Both the position numbers and the translations under genes were made by a program. 64,000 nucleotides of DNA, from positions 3,645,906-3,709,905 of the forward strand of contig NZ_CH902578.1 of assembly GCF_000152805.1 (NCBI RefSeq). Reading direction: 5' to 3'. The DNA comes from Maritimibacter alkaliphilus HTCC2654 (lineage in GTDB: Bacteria > Pseudomonadota > Alphaproteobacteria > Rhodobacterales > Rhodobacteraceae). Positions 56,434 to 64,000 of the stretch are shown here, piece by piece (within the stretch, counting starts at the first letter, position 1; every line of letters starts with the position of its first letter). Below the pieces are notes generated by a model. The model saw nothing but the letters and a program-made list of their open reading frames with translations. It did not search any database and was not told the origin of the DNA.

Positions 56434-56726
56434 GTCGATCTCCTAGGTTTCTGATGCAGATCGATAAGACGAGGTCGAGGGGTCTGTCAGGGACAACCCC
56501 AACCAAGCTCCGGCATATGCAGCGATAGGCGCGCGTGGCCGCGTTGTATTGAGCCAGCAGGACGCTTGACCGGCATTCGCGACGTATCCAGCCCGTCGCC
56601 ATACTGAGTCTGACGCTGGCTTCTGTGCGCCGCGCAGTCGTGTTCTTCACTGGGAAATACCCTGACCAAAGGTGGTGCCCGATCTTATTGCGCTGTTGCG
56701 ACTGCAATCAGTGAAAGGAGACCGCA

Positions 56727-56957
56727 ATGGTCATTTGTGCAACTTGGAGCTTCAACGGGCAGGAGAAGGTCATCCTTGGCAATTGGCATCGCCTGTGGTG
56801 CCTGTTGTTCGGCCCATTCTACTATGCCTTCAAAGGTATGTGGTGGTGGGCGCTCTTGTCGCTGATCACGGCCAACGGCCTATGGGTCGGCTTCCCCCTG
56901 TTCAACCGCGCCATCGTGCTGCGCCATTACCATCGCAAGTGCTGGGTTCAAAACTGA
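56727..56957 (+). CDS. Small membrane protein
   Basis: 76 residues with one or two membrane helices (WCLLFGPFYYAFKGMWWWALLSLITANGLWVGF). The aromatic stretch around LFGPFYY resembles the small DUF2628-like inner-membrane proteins. A good AAAGGAG lies 7 bases before the ATG. The role is unknown; a toxin-like membrane peptide is possible but unsupported. Confidence 0.6.
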   Translation: MVICATWSFNGQEKVILGNWHRLWCLLFGPFYYAFKGMWWWALLSLITANGLWVGFPLFNRAIVLRHYHRKCWVQN

Positions 56958-57263
56958 TGTCTAGGAAGCTCCAGCCAATGAGTAAACCCACCCACCTGGC
57001 ACCCAATTCAGCGATTGAAGATTGCCAGCATCGCGGGCCACTTGAAAAGATTCACATAATTGGTTCCACGTCGCTCCCAACAGCCTGATCAATAGTCCGC
57101 GTGTCGCTCTCGGGCGCTTCCGGGCACACCAAAGGAGCCGAAGACAGCAGGTGACCACAGGAGGATGGGGGGAGGCGTTTTTTAAACGGCGTTCGCTCTT
57201 CGGGCAGACAAGGCGTTATGCATACTGCCGAGATTTTCGGCCCCTAGCCGATTTCAAGATCGT

Positions 57264-57358
57264 CAAGATCGCCAAGGGCGTCATGCATGATCGTGGCGAT
57301 CTTGGGGGCAAAGTGCACCAAAATCATCGATGGCGATGTTGGCGTTCTTGGCGCACTT
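57264..57358. repeat. Paired inverted repeats next to the helicase gene (candidate replication origin)
   Basis: CAAGATCGCCA (57264-57274) and TGGCGATCTTG (57294-57304) match perfectly; the gap holds the palindrome TCATGCATGA. A second pair, AAGTGCACCAA (57311-57321) and TTGGCGCACTT (57348-57358), differs at one position. They lie within the gene-free 56958-57374 stretch, immediately downstream of the helicase stop. No coding frame is supported there. P4-like replicons keep cis-acting repeats near their replication genes, so an origin is a reasonable guess. Confidence 0.4.
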
Positions 57359-57374
57359 CACATCCTAGCTGTGG

Positions 57375-58358
57375 TCATTCTTCGTCAGGCAAAGATAGGA
57401 ACCAGCCTTTCCCCTTCTTTTTTGATCTGACGCCTAGAGCGCGCCTTGCGCGTTCCAATGTCTTGGGGGCGATGTCGCGTGCCGCAGCCTCTTTCTCCAC
57501 CTTGGCTGACGGTTCCGGCCCGCTCTTGAGAAACACGCGCAGAAACTGGGTTGCTTCGTCCAGCGCCGACATTCGCGGAGCGCCTTCGAAAGAGATCAAG
57601 TCGTCAATCGTGATGTCTGACGGCCCCAGCCAATTGAGGGATGCCCTGCCGCAATCTTCTCCGACGATTTCATAACTCTGCGTTTGCCCGCGAACGGCAA
57701 TGTTGTGCTTGATGTGCACAATCAGCTTGGTCGAACTGTCGTTGGGGTGTTCGCACACCAGAAACGCCGATCTCGCCGCGCCGATCACATCCATGGAACC
57801 ACCCCCCTGATATATGGCCTTGCTGTGCTTGGCCTTCGTCAGGTGCCGAATGATCACCACGGCCGTTTCACCAGCCTCCGCTATGTCCTTTAGGAAAGAC
57901 AAAAGCTGCCGAATGACGTTTGGCTTGTAGATGTCCTGCCCCGCCGGAATGTAGGCGTACAAGGGGTCGAGGATGAGAAGGTCCGGTGGCTTGCGCTTGA
58001 CCTCGCGCATGAGCGCCTTGAGACCCTCATCGTCAAGCGAGAGGAAGTCGCCCTGCACCCGGATGCGCGTTGGATCACCTCCCATCGCATCGATGCGCGG
58101 CCTAATCGTGTAGGCCGCGTCATCCTCGGCGCTGAGGTATAGCACGCGACCACGCCCGACCTTTTGTCCGTCTGGAAGTTCGCCGCCGATGCTGACCTGA
58201 ACCGCGAGTTGCATGGCGAGGAAGGATTTGCCCACGCCGGGGTCCCCCTCCATGATGGTGATCATGCTGAACGGGATGAACGGCTCCCAGAGCCAGTCCA
58301 CCTCCTTTGGGTCAATGGTGTCCAGATCGATGAAGAGTTCTTTTTTCTTAGAAGTCAT
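57375..58358 (-). CDS. RepA-like RecA-fold helicase/ATPase
   Basis: 327 residues. Walker A GDPGVGKS lies at 38-45 and Walker B LLILDPLYAYIP near D131. YLSAEDD and VVIIRHLTKAK are typical of the AAA_25/RepA (RSF1010) group. A C-terminal winged helix region (AAARDIAPKTLERARRALGV) may bind DNA. It overlaps the upstream primase by 4 bases (ATGA), a coupled helicase-primase pair. It would replicate the element when excised. Confidence 0.8.
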   Translation of the reverse strand: MTSKKKELFIDLDTIDPKEVDWLWEPFIPFSMITIMEGDPGVGKSFLAMQLAVQVSIGGELPDGQKVGRGRVLYLSAEDDAAYTIRPRIDAMGGDPTRIRVQGDFLSLDDEGLKALMREVKRKPPDLLILDPLYAYIPAGQDIYKPNVIRQLLSFLKDIAEAGETAVVIIRHLTKAKHSKAIYQGGGSMDVIGAARSAFLVCEHPNDSSTKLIVHIKHNIAVRGQTQSYEIVGEDCGRASLNWLGPSDITIDDLISFEGAPRMSALDEATQFLRVFLKSGPEPSAKVEKEAAARDIAPKTLERARRALGVRSKKKGKGWFLSLPDEE

Positions 58359-59314
58359 TCGGCGTCCTCCACCTTCGCGATGATCGTGAAAATCTCGCGC
58401 TCTAGGCGCTTCACGTTGTCGCCGTGCTTCTCACGAAAATATGGACTGGTCCAAATGACGCTGGCAATTTCGTCCAGCGATGCACCGGCCTCGAAGAGGC
58501 CAGTCACCATCGCGAAAACTCGACCAGACCGATCAGAAGCACGAACTGAGTTGTGCCTGATCAACGAGCTTGCCGACGCATCCAGTTTTCGACGGTATCG
58601 TCTCCAAACACCCATTCTGTCATGGGCATACGGGTTTAGCGCGCGCTCCTCGACTTTGGCTATTTTCTTGATTTTTTGACCACGAAGAAGTCTTGGCCGC
58701 GCCTCTATCGGCGTGAGGTCGCATTTCAAAAGCGGAATGAATGGCTTGGCATATTTGGGCTTGTGGTTGAAAGAACCGGGCAACCTAAGAAGTTTGTTGG
58801 CCGCACTACCGCCGCTGTCTCCCCCGTGCCGCTTCGTGAGGGCCATCGAAAACGCTGCGGCCTCATCTGGTGTGTGGGGGTTATCCCAGAACCATAGGGC
58901 CTGCGTGTGCCCCGGCGATGTCTGCCAAACGACTGAGGGCGCTGGCCTGAATGATAAGGGATCAGCAGCATCAACGTCACACCACCCCCACCAACACGTT
59001 TGAGACACGCTGCTGAGTAGCCGGTTTTCCTCGGTGAAGGTGTTGGGACCAAAAAATTGATCCCACTTGTGCCGGTCGTATTTTCGCAAGATGCCGATAA
59101 CGCTCATGTCATCGGCGAGTTGAACGAACTCTTGAACCATTCTGGACGACCCCTTCTTGCGAAAGCAAAGAGAGCCAAAGGTCTCAGTGTGATCCTGTAC
59201 CTGTGGTCCCCAGATCGCGAAAAGGAACTCATCCTGATCCTTGATGGTCGAGCGGTCCGGCCACCCGTCTTGCCATAGCGTGGGCGTCACATAGTCATCT
59301 ATGGGAGTTGTCAT
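58355..59314 (-). CDS. RepB-like archaeo-eukaryotic-type primase
   Basis: 319 residues. The catalytic DxD is D113/D115 (WCDVDAAD), the sxH motif SPGH at 133-136 is followed by TQALWFWD, and RLPGSFNHKPKY matches the third motif of the AEP superfamily. It would make primers for the element. It precedes the helicase with a 4-base overlap. No C-terminal helicase domain is fused, unlike P4 alpha. Confidence 0.78.
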   Translation of the reverse strand: MTTPIDDYVTPTLWQDGWPDRSTIKDQDEFLFAIWGPQVQDHTETFGSLCFRKKGSSRMVQEFVQLADDMSVIGILRKYDRHKWDQFFGPNTFTEENRLLSSVSQTCWWGWCDVDAADPLSFRPAPSVVWQTSPGHTQALWFWDNPHTPDEAAAFSMALTKRHGGDSGGSAANKLLRLPGSFNHKPKYAKPFIPLLKCDLTPIEARPRLLRGQKIKKIAKVEERALNPYAHDRMGVWRRYRRKLDASASSLIRHNSVRASDRSGRVFAMVTGLFEAGASLDEIASVIWTSPYFREKHGDNVKRLEREIFTIIAKVEDAE

Positions 59315-59425
59315 ATTCTTCTCTTTCGTTGCGCGCAGATCTATGGGGCGCGCAAAATGCGCGTTAGGTTCGTCTGCGTTGTGTTCGGGGGTGGAGGGGC
59401 GACTACCGCCCCACCGTCGCTGGTG

Positions 59426-59632
59426 TCAGCTTCTGCAAATGAGGATGGGAGGATGCACGCCTGTAGTGAGCAAATACCACCTGTCGACTGCGTCAGCGTC
59501 CCATGTTGACGGGCCGATCCGAGGGGGGAATATGCCTTTAGCCTCAAGGCGCTTCAGGTGCTCTGGGCTATTCTTGATGCCCAAAACTCTCAGGCAACGT
59601 GGGCAATACGTTCGCGTGTAGGTAGGTTCCAT
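59426..59632 (-). CDS. AlpA-like small DNA-binding protein, zinc-type variant
   Basis: 68 residues. CPRCLRVLGIKNSPEHLKRLEAKGIFPPRIG ... WDADAVDRWY resembles the MerR/AlpA-type winged HTH, preceded by a CxxC that could bind zinc. It follows the AlpA gene by 6 bases on the same strand. Such proteins act as excisionase or element regulator. Frames on the other strand here are shadows. Confidence 0.65.
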   Translation of the reverse strand: MEPTYTRTYCPRCLRVLGIKNSPEHLKRLEAKGIFPPRIGPSTWDADAVDRWYLLTTGVHPPILICRS

Positions 59633-59638
59633 CTGGGC

Positions 59639-59872
59639 TTACCTCGCATCCGCATAAGTCCACGAGGCGCGTTCAGCCTTGCGAGCTTCAATCCAAGACA
59701 AAACCTCTTCGCGATCCCAGCATACGCAAGCACCCGAAAGGCGAATGCGCACGGGAAAACGGCCAGCTTGTTCAAGTCGGATCAGTGTGGAATTCGACTG
59801 CCAAATTCCTAGTTCTTTCAGATCATCTCTCGACAAGAGGATCTTGTTGGTGCTTGTGACGGACTCTGCCAT
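59639..59872 (-). CDS. AlpA-family regulator/excisionase
   Basis: 77 residues from MAESVTSTNKILLSRDDL; GGAG lies just before this ATG, while an upstream frame extension (to 59911) has none. LLSRDDLKELGIWQSNSTLIRLEQAGRFP and the Trp-containing wing CVCWDREEVLSWIEARK match AlpA, the regulator of P4-like integrase operons. It reads away from the integrase, toward the replication genes. Confidence 0.82.
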   Translation of the reverse strand: MAESVTSTNKILLSRDDLKELGIWQSNSTLIRLEQAGRFPVRIRLSGACVCWDREEVLSWIEARKAERASWTYADAR

Positions 59873-59977
59873 TGGTGGCTCCTTCTCAGTTGGGGGAAGG
59901 AGAATGCGCATTCTCTAGGTGACGTCTGCGAATGACATAGCAGCGGCGCAGGTCCCGAAATAGATAGCGAAAACCAG

Positions 59978-60571
59978 TTAGGTCATCGGTTTATTTTTGG
60001 CGCGTCCCGAGCGGAAAATATCGTGCTTCCCGGTCTGCCTGACGGCAGCAAGGCGCGCGCGCTTTATGCCAGCGCCTGAGACGTTCTGAAACTTTTCTCT
60101 GGCCACCTTTTCGGTTTCGTTGACACTCAGCCGCGCTTGTTCAGTCTTGGAAATCAAATCGACGAACCACTCATGGCATTTTTGCTCAGCGGCAGATGTG
60201 AAACTTGGCTGAGAGTCATCCAGATCAAGCAAGCAGCTTTGGAGTTGTTTAACGTGGACTCTGCATAGCACAGGCTCGTTGACGCCAGCATGGAACATGG
60301 TGTCTTCATGCAGACGGATCGAAAAGTATTCGTGATCGACATCGACGGGCTGAAGTTGGCCAGACACCTCGTGGTCAGACGTGTGCCAATGCGCGGCGAC
60401 ATCGCCAGACCTGAGAATGTTGCGTAAGCGTGTGAGCACGACCTTGTGATTTGGGGCATCCTTCTCAAAAACGCTTTTGTGCCAAGCGTCTCCCAGCGAA
60501 GCCTTTCCCACGATTTCAAAAGCTTCACGGAGGCCGACGAATGGGCTCTTGTCGAAATCGTTTACTGGCAA
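59978..60571 (-). CDS. Hypothetical island protein downstream of integrase
   Basis: 197 residues from TTG, 4 bases after the integrase stop, with GAGGG upstream, so it is co-transcribed with the integrase. The C-terminal AVRQTGKHDIFRSGRAKNKP is basic. I recognise no family; similar unnamed proteins are found beside integrases in alphaproteobacteria. Confidence 0.6.
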   Translation of the reverse strand: MPVNDFDKSPFVGLREAFEIVGKASLGDAWHKSVFEKDAPNHKVVLTRLRNILRSGDVAAHWHTSDHEVSGQLQPVDVDHEYFSIRLHEDTMFHAGVNEPVLCRVHVKQLQSCLLDLDDSQPSFTSAAEQKCHEWFVDLISKTEQARLSVNETEKVAREKFQNVSGAGIKRARLAAVRQTGKHDIFRSGRAKNKPMT

Positions 60572-60575
60572 GTCG

Positions 60576-61736
60576 TCACCCTCTCAAAATTTCGTCGATA
60601 TGCGCTGCCCACTGTGCCAGCGCCTCACGCTTCTCGTTGAAATACGTGTAGCGATTGTAGGTTGCGCCGACGCCTGAGACGACTCCTGATTTGTGGTTGG
60701 TCACGGCGTCGATCACATGGGGCATCACGCCAAGCTTCGCCATGCCTGTCGAGGCCGTGCGACGGAAGTCGTGGAAGCGCCAGTCAGGCGTTCCCTCTGG
60801 CAGAGCGGTATCGACGCGTTCCTTCAGGCGTCCGAACCCAGATATCGCAGAACGCCCAGTCGTCGTGAACACGAAGTCGCTGTCGAGGAACCTGTGCAGC
60901 CCACGGAGGATGTCCACGGCCTGAACGGGCAACGGTACTATGTGTAGGCGAGCGTTTTTCACACGGTTGGCTGGGAGTTCCCAGATACCCTCATCGAGGT
61001 TGAGTTCGGACCACCGCATCCCCGCGACTTCGCTCCGGCGCTGCCCGGAGATCAGTAGGAGCTTGAGGAAGGGGCCGAATGGGTAGTCCTCGGCATCGCT
61101 GTGCTGCCATATCGCGCGAATTTCAGCATCGCTCAGTACGCGATCACGCTGAACCTCACGCGTAGGCGGCCTGAGGAGAGCCACAGGCGATGTTTCGATG
61201 TCACCACGCATAACGCACCAGTTCATTAGCTTTTTGATCGCTGAGAGCGCCCGGTTTGCCCGCGTCGGCGTACCGTTGGCGATGATGCCGTCTAGCACCT
61301 TGCTAACATCCTGCCGTCTGATCTGGTCGATAGGCCGATCTTTCAATCCATCGAACTTATGCAGAACGCTTTCGGTGCGCTTCCAGTCCTTGGTATTGGG
61401 CTTGGCGTGAAGCTCGATGAACTTGGGGATCATCTCACCCAATGTGTCAGCCGATGCCTCGGGAACCTCGGGGGTCTTCTCGAATTCGCCCAACTCGACA
61501 TCACGGGCGATTTCCATGGCACGGCGTCTGGCATCGGCAAGGGAGACCACAGGGTAAGGGCCGATTTTGATGCGTCTGCGTGAGCCGTTCGGACGGACCA
61601 ACGTGTAGAACACCTTGGCACCTGTGGTCGACACACGCACATGCAGGCCATTTACCTTCTGGTCGCGCACTTCGTACCGTTTGGTGGTCGCCGGAGGCAT
61701 GGCGTCGAGTGATTTGGTTGTCAGCATCTGTTTCAT
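60576..61736 (-). CDS. int: Tyrosine recombinase integrase (P4 type)
   Basis: 386 residues from MKQMLTTKSL. The N-terminal DUF4102-like arm-binding domain (LHVRVSTTGAKVFYTLVRPNGSRRRIKIGP) and core-binding domain precede the catalytic domain. Active-site residues are R233 (SGQRRSE), H322 and R325 (FHDFRRT), H348 (NHKS) and nucleophile Y360 (GATYNRY). It would insert the element at a tRNA, most plausibly tRNA-Phe at 51916. It lies at the far end of the visible island. The 294 bases to 62030 hold no supported gene. Confidence 0.9.
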   Translation of the reverse strand: MKQMLTTKSLDAMPPATTKRYEVRDQKVNGLHVRVSTTGAKVFYTLVRPNGSRRRIKIGPYPVVSLADARRRAMEIARDVELGEFEKTPEVPEASADTLGEMIPKFIELHAKPNTKDWKRTESVLHKFDGLKDRPIDQIRRQDVSKVLDGIIANGTPTRANRALSAIKKLMNWCVMRGDIETSPVALLRPPTREVQRDRVLSDAEIRAIWQHSDAEDYPFGPFLKLLLISGQRRSEVAGMRWSELNLDEGIWELPANRVKNARLHIVPLPVQAVDILRGLHRFLDSDFVFTTTGRSAISGFGRLKERVDTALPEGTPDWRFHDFRRTASTGMAKLGVMPHVIDAVTNHKSGVVSGVGATYNRYTYFNEKREALAQWAAHIDEILRG

Positions 61737-62030
61737 GCAGATATCGTAAGACACCCAGAATCCGCGTGTCAGGGTATGGTTTGGGGCAGGTTGAGCGAAA
61801 TCCTACAAGCTGGAACGTTTTGGGTTTGTTGCGTTGCACAGCAAGAGGAAGAAAAATGTTTCAAAAGAGCCAAGCGCGAAGTTGCGCTATTTCTTGAAGG
61901 TTGGCGCAATCAGTGTGAGAAAAAGAAGGCAGCCCCTCTCTCGGTTGTGCCCTTTTCTGTGTCTCTACCTTGATCTGGTTCAGCGTCATATGAGGCAGCG
62001 TGTGACCTATTGGTAGATCGAGAAAAACTA

Positions 62031-64000
62031 ATGCCTAAGACAAAAAAAGCCCCAGAAAGCTTGCCGAAGTGGAGAGAAGCAACTGACTTGTTGTTGGAGC
62101 GGTTGGTTGACCTAGACGCCGCTGGAGCAGATGGATTTGAAGGACTGATGCGCGACATGCTGGTAGAGCTTACCGGCCTACCATTCAGTCTTGCAAAATC
62201 CGGGCACCAAGGCGGATCAGATGTCAGGTCAGAGCCTTCGAATTTCTTCAATATTGGTTTGGAAGCGAAACGGTACAAGAAGGAAACTTCGCTCCCTGTG
62301 GATCAGTTGAAAGCGAAAATCGTTGAAGCGGCTCACTCAGGCCAGCCAATCGACCTCTGGATACTCGCTGCGTCCCGCCCAATTTTTGTGACCGACAAAG
62401 AAGCGTTGAGCCAGTTGGCTGATGATGAAGGAATTAAAGTAGTTGTCCTTGATTGGGATGATGTAGGGACCAATCCTCCCGTGTTCGCAATGGCTTTAGC
62501 CTCGACCCCCAAATCTGTCGAAGCACATTTGGGAAAAGATGCCGCGCTAACCAAAGCCTTTTCTGACTTAAAAGGCTTGCCTGAATTCGATACGTTAGTA
62601 GCCCAATTTCGTGGCGATCTTTGTGCGGCAGATGCCGGTTATGCATCAGCGTCGCGAGCGGTCAAGAAATGGCTTTTGGATTCGCAAGAATCGAACCGTA
62701 CTGCGTTGGCTAGGCTGAAAGGCCACCATGATTTGCTAAGTTCGTCCACAAGACTGGTGGAGCGTTCAGAACTGCATTCCTCGATCAATGGCTGGTGGAC
62801 GAGCGATGATCCCTCGCTTGTTCTACTAGGTGATGAAGGAACAGGGAAAAGTTGGGCTGCTTTGTCATGGTGGCAAAAGATTGCTCAAGGCGAAAGCACT
62901 CCGTTGACGATTTATCTACCTGCCAAGGACGTGGTGGGAAGCGACCCAATCGAGAGTATCGCGGTCTACTTAGCTAAAGTAACGGGTTTAAGGGATGCCG
63001 CCTTTTGGAGGCGGCGGCTTGCCCTATGGGATAGGACCGCAAAGCCGCTTCCAATATTGCTCATTTTAGATGGTCTGAACCAGAACTGGGGCAAGCGGGA
63101 CTGGTCTGAGTTCATTCAGCCGATGTTAGATGACAGCTTTCGTGGCCGTTTTCGAGTGCTGATGACGTGTTGGCCCGATTGGTGGGCATCCATTGGCGCA
63201 CTCAAGAACCTAAGACCAGAAGTGAAATCACAAAAAGTCGTTAATTTCACCGACCCAGAGCTAAACCAAATCCTAGAGCTGCACAGCCTTGCCAGAAGCG
63301 ATTTCAGTGCTGAGCTGATCAACCTAATGAGGGTGCCCCGGCTGTTCACTCTTGCTCTGAAGCATAGAGCGGAGCTTACAAAAAGCGGCGATATCACCGC
63401 CGAACGACTTGCGTATGAAGATTGGAAACACCGTTTGAGCCTCGGGTCGGCCCGCATTGATTGGTCTGACGAAGAGTTTCGAAGCTTCATAGCGGAACTA
63501 GGGAGCGAGTTCGGGGCAAACTTTGAAACGACCTCTTTGTCGACCAAAGAACTGGTCGATCGACTTGGTCGGGAGAGCGGTGCTGAAGCTGCCGATCTGA
63601 GGGCGACCATCCAAGACCTGGTGGCGGGTCGTTGGTTGGAGCCTTCAGGCACTCCTCATCGGTATCGCGTAAACAAGGAAATGGCTCCGTTTGTCCTCGG
63701 CATAGCGCTCGCGTCTCAACTCAGAGCTGTGGATGGGTTTGAAAACGCGAATGCTCATCTAGCAGAATTCGTTGATCCTTATCGTGGTCAAAGCCTTGGG
63801 GCTGCAGTTATTCGCGCGGCAGCAACGGCAGCTTTGCTTGACCCAAGTGTTGGAGCTGATGCGCGAAAAGCGCTTCTCCTTCGATGGCTTCACGAGCAGA
63901 ACTTCGGGCTAAGCGACTTTAACGCTTGGTGGAGACTCATCGGCACTGACACTGAATTATTTTGCTCTTTGGTCGAAGATCAATGGCTCCACCCTGACAG
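62031..64000 (+). CDS. STAND NTPase with N-terminal Mrr-like nuclease (Avs-like defence protein), partial
   Basis: The frame opens with ATG at 62031 and is uninterrupted for about 656 codons to the window edge. The N-terminus is an Mrr-type PD-(D/E)xK nuclease: D64 (HQGGSDVRSE) and E78/K80 (GLEAKRYKKE). A STAND P-loop follows: GDEGTGKS (267-274) and Walker B PILLILDGLN (341-350). Further helical sequence continues after 400. This order, Mrr nuclease then STAND NTPase, is that of Avs4-type proteins. The C-terminal sensor is outside the window. Confidence 0.72.
   Translation, partial: MPKTKKAPESLPKWREATDLLLERLVDLDAAGADGFEGLMRDMLVELTGLPFSLAKSGHQGGSDVRSEPSNFFNIGLEAKRYKKETSLPVDQLKAKIVEAAHSGQPIDLWILAASRPIFVTDKEALSQLADDEGIKVVVLDWDDVGTNPPVFAMALASTPKSVEAHLGKDAALTKAFSDLKGLPEFDTLVAQFRGDLCAADAGYASASRAVKKWLLDSQESNRTALARLKGHHDLLSSSTRLVERSELHSSINGWWTSDDPSLVLLGDEGTGKSWAALSWWQKIAQGESTPLTIYLPAKDVVGSDPIESIAVYLAKVTGLRDAAFWRRRLALWDRTAKPLPILLILDGLNQNWGKRDWSEFIQPMLDDSFRGRFRVLMTCWPDWWASIGALKNLRPEVKSQKVVNFTDPELNQILELHSLARSDFSAELINLMRVPRLFTLALKHRAELTKSGDITAERLAYEDWKHRLSLGSARIDWSDEEFRSFIAELGSEFGANFETTSLSTKELVDRLGRESGAEAADLRATIQDLVAGRWLEPSGTPHRYRVNKEMAPFVLGIALASQLRAVDGFENANAHLAEFVDPYRGQSLGAAVIRAAATAALLDPSVGADARKALLLRWLHEQNFGLSDFNAWWRLIGTDTELFCSLVEDQWLHPD

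Larger units (their letters stand above)
51991..64000. mobile_element. tRNA-Phe-linked genomic island with satellite-like replication genes and defence cargo
   Basis: From the tRNA 3' end to the window edge, composition drops to about half GC against about 64 percent in the core genes. Contents: tyrosine integrase, two AlpA-like proteins, a primase-helicase pair and two STAND-type NTPases. The right boundary and the direct repeat of the tRNA end are not visible, so the limit is open. No virion structural genes are present in the visible part. Confidence 0.75.

Noticed and set aside
59341-59547. 68-codon frame overlapping the AlpA-like gene at 59426
   Set aside because: Overlaps a better-supported gene in another frame, with no start signal.
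61776-61973. 65-codon plus-strand frame between integrase and the second STAND gene
   Set aside because: No ribosome site, no domain and atypical composition; it is more likely regulatory or attachment DNA.
62190-62210. CCGGGCACCA, identical to the last ten bases of tRNA-Phe, as an attachment site copy
   Set aside because: Ten bases are too few, and it encodes part of the conserved SGHQGGSD motif in an intact gene. Chance identity is the simpler reading.

Overview
The window is a high-GC chromosomal segment of an alphaproteobacterium, most likely a member of the Rhodobacterales (roseobacter group). The evidence is the linkage murA-DUF2948-hisD-UPF0262-phosphatase-infA-maf-RNase E/G-yacG, an F1 ATPase gene end (atpG-atpD-atpC), a LuxI/LuxR pair, and an intergenic stem-loop repeat of a style common in that group. 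No species can be named from the sequence alone.

Layout. 1-2.3 kb: end of the F-type ATP synthase operon with a clear terminator. 2.3-12.0 kb: small secreted proteins, a TetA-like MFS exporter, an H-type lectin, prs, a chromene-carboxylate isomerase-like protein, a hydrolase, threonine aldolase, a UPF0260 protein, an EAL protein and a sugar transferase. 12.3-19.1 kb: a meta-cleavage operon for homoprotocatechuate (hpaR divergent from hpaF-E-D-[second dioxygenase]-G-H-I). It ends at succinic semialdehyde plus pyruvate and carries two evolutionarily unrelated ring-cleavage dioxygenases side by side. 19.1-24 kb: a lactonase-like protein, an Rrf2 regulator, and a DegP-type protease divergent from a two-component system. 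24-29 kb: a GbsR/MarR regulator, RND adaptor and RND pump operon with a palindromic candidate operator. 29-35 kb: ilvD, an ABC exporter and an acyl-CoA synthetase. Two copies of a three-hairpin intergenic repeat lie near 24.0 and 31.1 kb.

35-42.7 kb: a small lipoprotein, luxI and luxR. Divergent from luxR is a 1721-residue exported protein made of nine repeats. Each repeat opens with CxxC and closes with CxxxC (CxxxxC in repeat 3) across a long predicted helical hairpin. I recognise no family for it, and it is the strongest single-gene candidate for something undescribed. 42.7-52.0 kb: tRNA-Thr, the conserved murA-to-yacG block interrupted by a SnoaL/SnoaL/GNAT/nitrilase cassette, and tRNA-Phe. 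maf appears to start at a non-canonical ATT inside infA.

52.0-64.0 kb (right edge): a lower-GC island directly after tRNA-Phe. It carries a tyrosine integrase, two AlpA-like small proteins, an overlapping primase-helicase replication pair (P4/satellite-like), small accessory genes and two large putative antiphage STAND NTPases. One has an N-terminal PD-(D/E)xK domain of Cap4/DUF4297 type (1347 aa). The other has an N-terminal Mrr-like nuclease and runs off the window. Together they suggest a satellite-like integrative element carrying Avs-like defence genes; this is inferred from motifs and architecture.
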